A model generated the notes under the pieces. The model searched no databases, was not told the origin of the DNA, and was given only the letters and a program-made list of their open reading frames with translations. Positions 41,758-50,746 of a stretch of 64,000 nt of DNA are shown here, in pieces (position 1 is the first letter of the stretch; each line of letters starts with the position of its first letter). The translations under genes and the position numbers were made by a program. This stretch comes from Streptomyces solicavernae (GTDB taxonomy: Bacteria > Actinomycetota > Actinomycetes > Streptomycetales > Streptomycetaceae), in contig NZ_JASCIR010000005.1 in NCBI RefSeq assembly GCF_029968095.1, forward strand, positions 1-64,000. Reading direction: 5' to 3'.

Positions 41758-43254
41758 ATGGACGTAGAGTCCGCACCCCGCAAGGGGGCACCCGCAGCCG
41801 TCGCGCCGCAGCGCACCGCCGCATCCGCACCGCAGCAGCACTCCCCCGGCCTGCGCCGGGCCCGCCTCGGCGTCGCCGACATCGCGTTCTTCGTCGTCTC
41901 GGCCGCCGCCCCGCTGACCGTGATGGCCGGGGTCGCCCCGCTCGCCATCGCCGTCGGCGGCCTCGGCGCCCCCGTCGGCTACCTCCTCGCGGGCGCCACG
42001 CTCGCCCTCTTCGCCGTGGGCTTCACGGCGATGACCCGGCACGTCCGGCACGGCGGCGGCTTCTACGCCTTCATCACCCGCGGCCTCGGCCGCCCGGCCG
42101 GTTTCGGCGCGGCCACGCTCGCGCTGCTCGCGTACAACGGCATGCAGATCGGTGTGTACGGGCTGCTGGCCACCGGCACCCAGGACGCGCTGCAGGCGCT
42201 GGGGGGCGTGGACGTGCCGTGGCCGGTGATCGCCTTCGCGGGCGTCGGCGTGATCTGGTTCCTCGGCTACCGCAGCATCGAGTTCGGCGCCAAGGTGCTC
42301 GGCGTGCTGCTGCTCGCGGAGACCGGCATCCTCGTCCTGCTCGCGGGCGGGGTGCTCCTGGACGGCGGCGCGGAGGGCCTGGCCCTGGACTCCTTCGCCC
42401 CGTCCAACGTCCTGGTGCCCGGCACCGGCGCCGTACTGGCCTTCGCCTTCGCCGCGTTCACCGGCTTCGAGTCGACCGCCATCTACCGGCGCGAGGCCCG
42501 CGACCCCGGCCGCACCATCCCGCGCGCCACCTACTTCGCCGTCGGCTTCCTCGGCCTGTTCTACGCGTTCAGCGTGTGGATCGTCATCCAGGCCTTCGGC
42601 AGCTCCCGTGTCCTGCAGGCCGTCGCCGACGACCCGCTCGGCCTGTTCTTCACGGCCACCTCGCACTACGTCGGCGACTGGGCCGCCGCGCTCATGCACG
42701 TCTTCATCGTGACCAGCATCATCGCCTCGCAACTCGCCTTCCACAACGCGATCAACCGGTACTCGCTCTCCCTCGCCCAGGAGGGCGTGCTGCCGCCCGC
42801 GCTCGGCCGGGTCCACCCCAAGCACCGCTCCCCGTACGTCGCCGGGCTCGCGCAGAGCGTGCTCGCGCTGGTGATCGTCGCAGGGTTCGTGCTCGCCGGC
42901 GCCGACCCGTACCAGCAGCTCCTGCTGTGGATGAACACCCCGGGAATGATCGGCCTGTTGGCACTCCAGGCCGTCACCGCCGTCGCCGTGTTCTGCTTCT
43001 TCCGCCGGGTCCGGCACGAGGAGGGACGCCTGCGCACCACGGTGGTGCCGGTCGCCGCGACCGTGCTCATGACGGGGGCGCTGTGGCTGGTGATCAGCAA
43101 GATCGGCCTGATGACCGCGGCCCCGAGCCTCACCAACGCCCTGCTCGTCCTCACCGTCCCGGCCGCCTTCGGCCTCGGCGTCGCCCTCGCCCTGCGGATC
43201 CGCCGCACCCGCCCCGAGGTGTACGCGCGCTTCGCCGCCGAGCCGGAGGACTGA
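41758..43254 (+). CDS. APC-superfamily amino acid/amine permease
   Basis: A 498-residue membrane transporter of the amino acid-polyamine-organocation superfamily with about 12 helices. The first helix begins VADIAFFVVSAAAPLTVMAG and the substrate-contact region includes FAAFTGFESTAIYRREARDP, typical of APC carriers. ATG at 41758 is chosen; the frame runs further 5' into the repeats and operator. It lies 61 bp before an amidohydrolase and is divergent from a TetR gene, so it probably imports the amidohydrolase substrate. The substrate is not determinable. Confidence 0.9.
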   Translation: MDVESAPRKGAPAAVAPQRTAASAPQQHSPGLRRARLGVADIAFFVVSAAAPLTVMAGVAPLAIAVGGLGAPVGYLLAGATLALFAVGFTAMTRHVRHGGGFYAFITRGLGRPAGFGAATLALLAYNGMQIGVYGLLATGTQDALQALGGVDVPWPVIAFAGVGVIWFLGYRSIEFGAKVLGVLLLAETGILVLLAGGVLLDGGAEGLALDSFAPSNVLVPGTGAVLAFAFAAFTGFESTAIYRREARDPGRTIPRATYFAVGFLGLFYAFSVWIVIQAFGSSRVLQAVADDPLGLFFTATSHYVGDWAAALMHVFIVTSIIASQLAFHNAINRYSLSLAQEGVLPPALGRVHPKHRSPYVAGLAQSVLALVIVAGFVLAGADPYQQLLLWMNTPGMIGLLALQAVTAVAVFCFFRRVRHEEGRLRTTVVPVAATVLMTGALWLVISKIGLMTAAPSLTNALLVLTVPAAFGLGVALALRIRRTRPEVYARFAAEPED

Positions 43255-43315
43255 CGGGGCCGCATCCCGTACGACCCGAACCATCTGCCCCCTCACCACG
43301 CAAGGAACCGCCCCC

Positions 43316-44953
43316 GTGTCCCACCCGACCCCGCGCCCGCTGTCCGCCGCAGACACCGTCCTGACCGGCGCCCGCGTCCGCACCCTCGACCCCGCCCGCC
43401 CCTCGGCCACCGCCGTCGCGCTCAAGGACGGCCGGATCGCGGCCGTGGGCGACGCCGCGGACGTGCGGGACTGGCGCGGCGCGCACACCGAGGTCGTCGA
43501 CCTGGGCGGCGCCACGCTCACCCCCGGACTCGTCGACGGGCACAGCCACCCCGTCCTCGGCCTGGAGATGGCGACCGGCCTCGACCTGTCGGGCTGCCGC
43601 GACCTGGACGCCCTGCGCGCCACGCTCGCCGACGCCGCCCGCACCGCCGCCCCCGGCGCGTGGGTCCTCGGTTACGGCCTCGACCACAACACCTTCGGCG
43701 GCCGCCCCGTCCACCACGCCCTGATCGACCCGGCGCTCGGCGGCGTACCGGCGTTCCTGCGGCTGTACGACGGCCACTCGGCGCTCGCCAGCGGTCCGGC
43801 GCTTGACGCCGCCGGGATCGACGGGCCGCGGGAGTTCACGCAACGCGCGCAGGTGGTGTGCGACGCGGACGGGCGGCCGACCGGGCATCTGGTCGAGCCC
43901 GCCGCGATGGACCTGATGCAGCCGGTCCTTCCGGCCGAGGACGCCTCCGTACGCCGGTCCCGGCTCCTGAAGCTGCTGCGCGACATGGCCGCGACCGGCC
44001 TGACCGGCGCGCACGTCATGGACCTGGAGGGCGTCGGCGTGCTCGGCCTGCTCGCGGGCTGCGAGGAGGAGGCCGGCGCCCTGCCGGTGCGGCTGCGGAT
44101 CGCCCCGTGGTGCATGCCGGGCACGGACAAGGGGGGCCTGGACCACCTCGTCGAGCTGCAGCGCGAGCGGGGCCGGCACTGGCGGGTCGGCGGCGTGAAG
44201 TTCTTCATGGACGGCACCGTCGAGGGCGGCACGGCCTGGCTGGAGCACGCCGACTGCCACGGCCAGGGCACGGAGGCGTTCTGGCCCGACCCGGCCGCGT
44301 ACACCGCCGCCGTGCACCACCTCGCACACGCCGGGGTGCGCACCGCGACGCACGCCATCGGGGACGCCGCGGTACGCCATGTCCTGGACACCGTCGAACA
44401 GTTGACGGACCCGCAGGCCCGCGCGCTGCACCGGATCGAGCACATCGAGACCGTGCCCACCGGCCAGCTCGGGCGCTTCGCACAGCTCGGCGTGACGGCC
44501 TCCATGCAGCCCACGCACACCGCGTACACCCGCGCCGACCACACCGACGAGTGGTCGAAGCGGGTGGGCGAGGAACGTGCCGGGCGGGCCTGGCGCTGCC
44601 GTGACCTGCGGGACGCCGGGGCGACCCTGACCCTCGGCTCGGACTGGCCGATCGCGCACTACGACCCGCGCGAAGTCCTCGCCACGGCCCGCCTGCGCCG
44701 CCTCCCGGGCCGCCCGGAGGTGCCCCCGGTCCTGGCCGGACAGGCGCTGACGGGCCTGATGGCCCTGGAGGGCTACACCTCGCACGCCGCGCGCGCCGCC
44801 GGCGAGCAGGACATCTCCGGCCGGATCGCGCCGGGACACCGGGCGGACCTGACGGCGTTCACCGTCGACCCGGTGGCCGCGCCCGCCGACGAGCTGGCGG
44901 AGGCCCCGATCGCGCTGACGGTGACGGGCGGGGAGATCGTGCACCGCGCCTGA
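43316..44953 (+). CDS. YtcJ-like metal-dependent amidohydrolase
   Basis: A 545-residue amidohydrolase (family 3, YtcJ group), which hydrolyse N-acyl or cyclic amide bonds using a binuclear metal centre in a TIM barrel. The metal-binding DGHSHP is near 75, KFFMDGTVEGGTAW near 298, THAIGD near 344, HRIEHIET near 371 and GSDWPIAHYDP near 440. GTG at 43316 has AAGGAA upstream. It is the second gene of the permease operon, so a transported amide or N-acyl compound is the likely substrate. Confidence 0.9.
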   Translation: MSHPTPRPLSAADTVLTGARVRTLDPARPSATAVALKDGRIAAVGDAADVRDWRGAHTEVVDLGGATLTPGLVDGHSHPVLGLEMATGLDLSGCRDLDALRATLADAARTAAPGAWVLGYGLDHNTFGGRPVHHALIDPALGGVPAFLRLYDGHSALASGPALDAAGIDGPREFTQRAQVVCDADGRPTGHLVEPAAMDLMQPVLPAEDASVRRSRLLKLLRDMAATGLTGAHVMDLEGVGVLGLLAGCEEEAGALPVRLRIAPWCMPGTDKGGLDHLVELQRERGRHWRVGGVKFFMDGTVEGGTAWLEHADCHGQGTEAFWPDPAAYTAAVHHLAHAGVRTATHAIGDAAVRHVLDTVEQLTDPQARALHRIEHIETVPTGQLGRFAQLGVTASMQPTHTAYTRADHTDEWSKRVGEERAGRAWRCRDLRDAGATLTLGSDWPIAHYDPREVLATARLRRLPGRPEVPPVLAGQALTGLMALEGYTSHAARAAGEQDISGRIAPGHRADLTAFTVDPVAAPADELAEAPIALTVTGGEIVHRA

Positions 44954-44965
44954 TCACCTCCGCGG

Positions 44966-45016
44966 CCGGAACCTACGATGCGCCGGGACGTACGATGGGC
45001 CGGAACCTACGATGGG
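44966..45016. repeat. 17-bp direct repeat, three copies, carrying a promoter-like hexamer
   Basis: Copies at 44966-44982, 44983-44999 and 45000-45016 have the form CCGGAACCTACGATG(C/G)G. Each contains TACGAT, a good Streptomyces -10 box. They lie 25-76 bp before the chosen TetR start, so the promoter and possibly its operator are triplicated. Confidence 0.8.
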
Positions 45017-45041
45017 CCGGTCAGGATGTGCCGAGGCGTGG

Positions 45042-45695
45042 GTGGGTGAGGATGTGGGCAAGAACGGGGCGGCCCCCGGTCCGTCGATGGACAGCGAGCT
45101 CACCGCGCAGACCATCGAGCGCGCCGCCATCGAACTGCTCGAACGGGACGGCGTCCTCGGCGGGTTGAACCTGCGCGAGGTCGCCGACCACGCCGGCGTC
45201 AACCGGGGCCTGGTCTACCACTACTTCGGCTCGCGCCGTGAGCTGCTGCGGTCCGCGCTGCGCCGCAACGTACGCGAACGCGTCCTCGCCATCCGCCTCC
45301 AGGACGGCCCGGCCCTCTTCGGCGAGCGGGTCCGGCACGTCCTCAAGGGCAGCATCCGGTACGCGTCCGCGGTGCGCCTCCGGGTCCTGCTGCTGCTCGA
45401 CCAGGACAAGGAGCTGCGGCTGATGCCCGACCGGCCGCGCACCCAGGAACTCCTGGGCAAGGATCAGGAGTCGGGCCTGATCGACGCCGACGTGGACCTG
45501 GTCGCCCTGCACGCCACGCTGCAGTCCCTCACGGTCGGGTACGTGCTGGCCCGCACCCGTCTGGCCAAGGAGTTCGGCGTCGGTGTGCGCGAGCTGGACG
45601 AGCGGGTGGCCGCGCTGGCCGAACGGCTCGCGGGGGCGGTGGACGGACCGAAGGCGGACGAGCAGGTCGGAAGAAAACCTGCGTCGGACGGCTGA
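45042..45695 (+). CDS. TetR-family transcriptional regulator
   Basis: A TetR regulator of about 217 residues. The helix-turn-helix reads LREVADHAGVNRGLVYHYFGSRREL and is followed by a helical ligand domain. The start is uncertain: GTG at 45042 has GAGG 5 bp upstream, while ATG codons at 45012 (inside the repeats) and 45087 are alternatives. It precedes the MFS-acyl-CoA synthetase operon on the same strand, with palindromes at 45756-45772 and 45834-45849 in the gap as likely binding sites. Confidence 0.88.
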   Translation: MGEDVGKNGAAPGPSMDSELTAQTIERAAIELLERDGVLGGLNLREVADHAGVNRGLVYHYFGSRRELLRSALRRNVRERVLAIRLQDGPALFGERVRHVLKGSIRYASAVRLRVLLLLDQDKELRLMPDRPRTQELLGKDQESGLIDADVDLVALHATLQSLTVGYVLARTRLAKEFGVGVRELDERVAALAERLAGAVDGPKADEQVGRKPASDG

Positions 45696-45755
45696 CCCCG
45701 AGCACGTTCCCGCAGCTCAGCACCCCAACAACCACCCAGCACAGGGCCCTCCATA

Positions 45756-45772
45756 TTTAGCACTACGCTAAA
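45756..45772. promoter_or_regulatory. Candidate TetR operator upstream of the MFS operon
   Basis: TTTAGC-ACTAC-GCTAAA, with a further GCTAAAA half-site at 45801-45807 next to TTGACG (45791-45796), a possible -35 box. The segment is AT-rich for this genome. Confidence 0.6.
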
Positions 45773-45833
45773 AACCTCACGCCGCGACCGTTGACGGAAC
45801 GCTAAAACAGCCGGTTTCATCGAGGGCGCTGGC

Positions 45834-45849
45834 CATACCGCCTGGTATG
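45834..45849. promoter_or_regulatory. Second palindrome upstream of the MFS gene
   Basis: CATACC-GCCT-GGTATG, perfect 6-bp arms, 35 bp before the MFS start codon. It could be an operator within the 5' leader region. Confidence 0.5.
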
Positions 45850-45884
45850 TGCGGCTCCCTTCCCGTTCCAGGAGGCGAGAGGCA

Positions 45885-47204
45885 ATGGCGGCTCCACACG
45901 TCGTCGGTCCGGCCGACGCGCACGACACCGGCACGAACCCACCCCGTACCGCACGGGCCTGGGCGGTCACCGCCATGGTGGTGGCCCTGATGGTGATCAA
46001 CTTCGCGGACAAGGCGGTGCTCGGCCTCGCCGCCGCCCCGATCAGGAAGGAGTTCGGTCTCAGCGCGAGCGAGTACGGGGCGATCGCCAGCAGCTTCTAT
46101 CTGCTGTTCAGCCTGTCCGCGGTGGTCGTGGGCTTCCTCTCCAACCGGGTGCGGACGACGTGGATCCTGGCGGGACTCGCCGTCCTCTGGTCACTGACCG
46201 CGCTGCCGGTGCTGCTCGCCGCGAGCGTGCCCGCGCTGTACGCCAGCCGGATCGCGCTCGGCGCGGCCGAGGGGCCGACCGCGCCGATGGCGGTGCACGC
46301 GGTGCACAAGTGGTTCCCGGAACACGCCCGTTCGGTGCCGACCGCACTGGTCAACATGGGCGGCGCGGTCGGCCTGGCCGTCGCCACCCCCACCCTCGTC
46401 TACTTCATCACCCACCACGGCTGGCGCTCCGCCTTCGTCGTCCTGGCCGCCGCCGGGCTCGTCTGGTTCGCGGCCTGGGCGTTCATCGGCCGCGAGGGCC
46501 CGCTCGACACGTACGGCGCGGGGCTGCGCGGCACGGCCCACGGCGAGGCCCGTGCGGAGCCGCACGTCTCCTACCGCCGGCTGTTCCTCAACGGCACCTG
46601 GCTCGGCACGCTCGCCGTGGGCATCGGCGCGTACTGGGCGCTCGCGCTCTCCGTGGCGTGGCTCCCGACGTACCTGGAGGGTGCGCTCGGCTACAGCGCG
46701 GCAGAGGCCGGGAACCTGCTGATCGTGCCGCACGTCGTCAGCGCGGCCGTGCTGCTCGCTGTGCCGTGGCTGTCCGGGCGCTGGATGCGGCGGGGCGCGA
46801 GCGGGCGGCTCGCGCGGGGCGTCGCGGGCGGCGCCGTGGCCATCGCCGCCGGGCTCTGCATGCTCGCCCTGCCGCACGCCGACGGCGGCCTCGCGGTGCT
46901 CCTGATGACGCTGGCCTTCGGCCTGCCCAGTGCGGTGTTCCCGCTCAACTTCCTGCTCGGCGCCCAGGTGTTGCCCGTACGCCGCCGGGGTTCGGTCCTC
47001 GCGACCAGTACCGCCCTCGTAACGCTCGCCGGGATCGCCGCGCCTGCCGTGACCGGCCTGATCCTCGACGCCGCCGGCTCCCCGGACGCCGGTTTCCAGG
47101 GTGCGTTCGGGGTGTGCGCGGCGCTGCTCCTCGCGGGCGGGGCGCTCGCCGCCCTGACCGTCGACCCGGAGCGCGAGGCCCGCCGCTTCGGCCTCACGTC
47201 CTGA
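45885..47204 (+). CDS. Major facilitator superfamily transporter
   Basis: A 439-residue 12-helix MFS permease of the anion/aromatic-acid symporter type. An early Asp lies in the first helix (VINFADKAVLGLAAAPIRKEF) and the loop 2-3 region reads GFLSNRVRTTWILAG. ATG at 45885 has AGGAGG upstream. It is first in a five-gene run (MFS, acyl-CoA synthetase, DUF1254, MBL-fold) with gaps of 27-39 bp, behind a TetR gene, so it probably imports a carboxylic or sulphated substrate for the downstream enzymes. Confidence 0.9.
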   Translation: MAAPHVVGPADAHDTGTNPPRTARAWAVTAMVVALMVINFADKAVLGLAAAPIRKEFGLSASEYGAIASSFYLLFSLSAVVVGFLSNRVRTTWILAGLAVLWSLTALPVLLAASVPALYASRIALGAAEGPTAPMAVHAVHKWFPEHARSVPTALVNMGGAVGLAVATPTLVYFITHHGWRSAFVVLAAAGLVWFAAWAFIGREGPLDTYGAGLRGTAHGEARAEPHVSYRRLFLNGTWLGTLAVGIGAYWALALSVAWLPTYLEGALGYSAAEAGNLLIVPHVVSAAVLLAVPWLSGRWMRRGASGRLARGVAGGAVAIAAGLCMLALPHADGGLAVLLMTLAFGLPSAVFPLNFLLGAQVLPVRRRGSVLATSTALVTLAGIAAPAVTGLILDAAGSPDAGFQGAFGVCAALLLAGGALAALTVDPEREARRFGLTS

Positions 47205-47231
47205 CCCGCCCGCCTTTTCCGGAGGTACGCG

Positions 47232-49313
47232 ATGTCCGACCCGCTCGACGCCCTGTTCTTCCCGCGCCGGATCGGTGTGATCGGCCTGTCCGCGCGGCCC
47301 GGCACCTGGGGCCGGCGTGTCGTGGAGCTGCTCCGCTCCGGTGGCTACCCGGGCGAGGTGTTCGCCGTCGAGCCGCGCGAACCCGACCCCGAACTCCCTT
47401 CCCTGGACGACCTGTTGGCGGACGGCGGGCTGCTCGACCTGCTCGTCGTGGCGGTGCCCGCCGAGGCCGCCGTCGGCGTGGTGGAGCGGGCGCGGCGCGC
47501 CGGTGTGGGTGCGGTCGTGCTGTTCTCGGCCGGGTTCGCGGAGGCCGGTGCGGAGGGCCGGCTGCTGCAGAAGCGGCTGGTGGCCGCCGCGGGCGACCTG
47601 CCGGTCCTCGGCCCGAACTGCCTCGGCCTGGTCAGCCGCCCCGCCGCGACGACCGTCACCGCGAGCGCGTACGTGGAGCGCGCCGCGCCCGCGCCGGGAC
47701 CGGTGGCGATCGTCACGCAGAGCGGCGCGATGGGCTTCGTCCTCGCCGCACTACTCGACCAGCGCGGCACCTCGTACGCGTATTACGCGAGCGTCGGCAA
47801 CGAGGCGTGCCTGCCGCTCACGGCCGTCGGCTCGTATCTGCTTGAGCGGCCCGACGTGCAGGTGCTCGGCCTGTACGTGGAGCAGATCCGGGACCCGCAG
47901 GCGCTGGCCCGGCTCGGCCGTCGCGCCCGGGAGCTGGGCAAGCGGGTCGTCGTCCTGAAGGCCGGGGCGAGCGAGGCGGGCGGCCGGGCCACGCTGTCGC
48001 ACACCGCGGCCGTGGCGGGCGACCCGCTGCTGTTCGGGGCGCTGTGCCGGGACGCGGGCATCGTGACGGCCGCGGACGACGAGTCGTTCGCCGACCTGGT
48101 GACCGCGCTGCAGCGCCCTGTGTCGCTGCCGCCCGCACCCCGGTTCGCGGTGCTTTCGATGTCCGGCGGCGCGGGCGCGGTGATCGCCGACCGGCTGACC
48201 GCCCTCGGCGCCCGCGTGCCCGAGCTGACGCCCGGCACGCGCGCCGCCGTGGCCGCGCTCGACCTGCCGGGCGCGGCCGCCCTGGACAACCCGATCGACC
48301 TGGGCGGGCAGTTCTACCGAGGCGCCGACTCGTTCGGCGCACTGCTCGCGGCCCTCGACCGGGACCCGGCGGTCGACGGCATCGTCTGCTGCTTCACGTT
48401 CGGCGACCAGTTCGTCGATCTCTACCGCCAACTGGCGGGATGCATAGGCGAGTTGACGACTCCCGGCTGGCTGGTCTGGGCGTGTCCGCCGGACGGCGCG
48501 CCGGTCGGCGCGCCGTCCGGGGTCGTGCACCCCACGATCGCGAGCCTGATGCGCGCGCTGCCCGCTGTCGTACGAGAGCCGGAGCCCGAACTCACCGACC
48601 AGCGCGCCCCGTTGGACGCCAAGGCCGCGGCGGCCCGGGTCGCGGCCCGGCTGCCGCGTGGGCCCGGAGTGGTGACGGAGGCGTGCGCCGGCCCGCTGCT
48701 GCGGGAGCTCGGCGTGCCGTACGTGGAGCGTGTGGGGGATGCCGGGACGGCGCAGCCCCGTGACGGCGACACGCCCAGCCTCTCGTATGCCGTGAAGCTC
48801 GACTCGCCCGACGCGCCGCACCGCGCCCGGCTCGGCCTGGTCCGGCTCGGCGTCCCGGCCGCGGAGACCGCCCTGGTGGCCGCCGAACTCCTGGACCGGG
48901 CAGCGGAGTTGAGGCTCAGGGACGCCCAGGTCGTCGTACAGCCGCGGCTCACCCACACCGCGGAGCTGTCCGTCGGCGCCGTGCGCGATCCGCAGTACGG
49001 GCCCGCCCTCGTGGTGGGCCCGGGCGGCGCGCGGGCGGAGGAGGCGGGCGCGGAGCGGCAGGTCGTACGGCTGCCCGCGGCGCCCGGGGCGGTGGAGCGT
49101 GCCGCCGAGTCCGTCGCGGCAGGGCACCCGGCGCTGCACGCGTCCGCAGTGGCCCAAGTCCTCATCCGGGTCGCCGAGTTGGTGACACAGGCGCCGAGCC
49201 TGGCCGAGCTCGACATCAACCCGCTGCTCGTCCGCCCCGACGGCTCCCTGGTGGCCGTCGACTCGCTGCTCGTGCTTTCGGCGGACGACACGCCCGTTCC
49301 CGTACGCCCCTGA
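47232..49313 (+). CDS. ADP-forming acyl-CoA synthetase-like protein
   Basis: A 693-residue protein of the NDP-forming acetyl-CoA synthetase/succinyl-CoA ligase-like group, which interconverts acyl-CoA and acid with ADP/ATP. The N-terminal CoA-binding domain has RIGVIGLSARPGTWGRRVV. The central part has the phosphohistidine region TLSHTAAVAGD near 255. The C-terminal ATP-grasp domain runs from about 480 and ends with SLAELDINPLLV near 660. ATG at 47232 has CCGGAGG upstream. It probably activates the compound brought in by the MFS carrier; the substrate is unknown. Confidence 0.9.
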   Translation: MSDPLDALFFPRRIGVIGLSARPGTWGRRVVELLRSGGYPGEVFAVEPREPDPELPSLDDLLADGGLLDLLVVAVPAEAAVGVVERARRAGVGAVVLFSAGFAEAGAEGRLLQKRLVAAAGDLPVLGPNCLGLVSRPAATTVTASAYVERAAPAPGPVAIVTQSGAMGFVLAALLDQRGTSYAYYASVGNEACLPLTAVGSYLLERPDVQVLGLYVEQIRDPQALARLGRRARELGKRVVVLKAGASEAGGRATLSHTAAVAGDPLLFGALCRDAGIVTAADDESFADLVTALQRPVSLPPAPRFAVLSMSGGAGAVIADRLTALGARVPELTPGTRAAVAALDLPGAAALDNPIDLGGQFYRGADSFGALLAALDRDPAVDGIVCCFTFGDQFVDLYRQLAGCIGELTTPGWLVWACPPDGAPVGAPSGVVHPTIASLMRALPAVVREPEPELTDQRAPLDAKAAAARVAARLPRGPGVVTEACAGPLLRELGVPYVERVGDAGTAQPRDGDTPSLSYAVKLDSPDAPHRARLGLVRLGVPAAETALVAAELLDRAAELRLRDAQVVVQPRLTHTAELSVGAVRDPQYGPALVVGPGGARAEEAGAERQVVRLPAAPGAVERAAESVAAGHPALHASAVAQVLIRVAELVTQAPSLAELDINPLLVRPDGSLVAVDSLLVLSADDTPVPVRP

Positions 49314-49352
49314 CCACCACCAGCACCCGGCACGCCGACTCGAAGGAGCCTC

Positions 49353-50708
49353 ATGTCGAACGACACGCCCAGGATCACCCAGCGCGCCACGGACACCTTC
49401 ACGACCGCCGTCGAGGCGTACGTGTGGGGCTATCCGCTGGTCCTGATGGACCGCACCCGCCGGCTGCTCACCCACCGCGACCACCGGGGCAGCGCCCCCG
49501 TCAACACGCTGCGCCACCGCTCCCGGCTCGCCACGCCGCGCGACCGCGAGATCGTCAAGCCGAACAACGACACGCTGTACTCGATCGCCTGGCTCGACCT
49601 GGCGCGCGGACCGCAGCTCCTGGAGGTCCCGGACGTCGAAGGGCGCTACTACTCCTTCCAGTTCCTGGACGCCTACACCAACACCTGGGCGTACGTGGGC
49701 AGCCGGACGACGGGCGCGCGGGCGGGCCGGCACCTGGTCGTCGGGCCCGGCTCGGATGCCGAGGCCCCGGACGGGGCGGCCGTGCTGCGGTCGCCGACGA
49801 ACACGGTGTGGCTGCTCGGGCGCACCCTCGTCGACGGGGAGGCGGACGTCGCGGCCGCGACCGACGTCATGGAGCGGTACCGGCTCACGCCGCTGCGCCC
49901 CGGGGACCGCGCCGACGAGAGGGCCGGGTGGTCGACGGGCGCCGTCGCGTCCCCGCACACCATCGGCGCCGCCGGCCTCGCGTTCTTCGACGAGCTGGGC
50001 CGCGCGCTGCAGGCCGACCCGCCGCCCGCCGCCGACGCCGCCCTGCTGGAGCGTTTCGCCGCCGTCGGCATCGGCCCCGGCCGCAGCCCCTCCCAGGACG
50101 CCCCCGACGGCGTGACCCGGATCGCCCTGGAGCAGGCCGTGACGTTCGGCGCGGCACTGCTTGAGGCCCGGGACTCCGTACGGGGCAGGGAGAGGTCCGA
50201 CCGCACCGGGAGCGGAACCGGGACCGGGACCGGGACCGGCTGGTCGTACGACCTCGACATCGGTGCGTACGGGCGGAACCATCTGCTGCGCGCGATCATC
50301 GCCCGGCACGGCCTCGGCGCCCTCACCGCCGAGGAGGCCGTGTACGCCACCACCCGGCGGGACGCGGCCGCCCGCCCGCTCACCGGCGAGCACGCCTACC
50401 GCCTGCACTTCCCCGCCGACCGGCTCCCGCCCGTCTCCGCGTTCTGGTCCCTGACCGCCTACGACGAGGAGAACTTCCTGGTCGACAACAAGCTCGACCG
50501 GTACGCGATCGGCGACCGCACCCCCGGCCTCCGGTACGGGCCGGACGGCTCGCTCGACCTGTACGTCCAGCACGAGGCACCGGAGGACGGAGTCTCGAAC
50601 TGGCTGCCCGTGCCGCCCGGCCCCTTCGAGCTGACGCTGCGCTTCTACGAGCCGCGGACGCAGATGCTGCGCGGGGAGTACGTGCTGCCGCCCGTGCAAC
50701 GCCGCTGA
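49353..50708 (+). CDS. DUF1254/DUF1214 domain protein
   Basis: A 451-residue protein with an N-terminal DUF1254 domain (EAYVWGYPLVLMDRTRRLL, KPNNDTLYSIAWLDLARGP) and a C-terminal DUF1214 domain (FWSLTAYDEENFLVDNKLDR). Members are widespread, often exported, and have no defined activity. No signal peptide is seen here. A Gly/Thr dipeptide repeat (about 289-300, SGTGTGTGTG) has expanded between the domains. ATG at 49353 has AAGGAG upstream. Its place in a catabolic operon suggests an enzyme or binding role toward the imported substrate. Confidence 0.88.
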   Translation: MSNDTPRITQRATDTFTTAVEAYVWGYPLVLMDRTRRLLTHRDHRGSAPVNTLRHRSRLATPRDREIVKPNNDTLYSIAWLDLARGPQLLEVPDVEGRYYSFQFLDAYTNTWAYVGSRTTGARAGRHLVVGPGSDAEAPDGAAVLRSPTNTVWLLGRTLVDGEADVAAATDVMERYRLTPLRPGDRADERAGWSTGAVASPHTIGAAGLAFFDELGRALQADPPPAADAALLERFAAVGIGPGRSPSQDAPDGVTRIALEQAVTFGAALLEARDSVRGRERSDRTGSGTGTGTGTGWSYDLDIGAYGRNHLLRAIIARHGLGALTAEEAVYATTRRDAAARPLTGEHAYRLHFPADRLPPVSAFWSLTAYDEENFLVDNKLDRYAIGDRTPGLRYGPDGSLDLYVQHEAPEDGVSNWLPVPPGPFELTLRFYEPRTQMLRGEYVLPPVQRR

Positions 50709-50746
50709 GCCGCACTCGACTACCGCACTCTGCAAGGAGGTTCACC

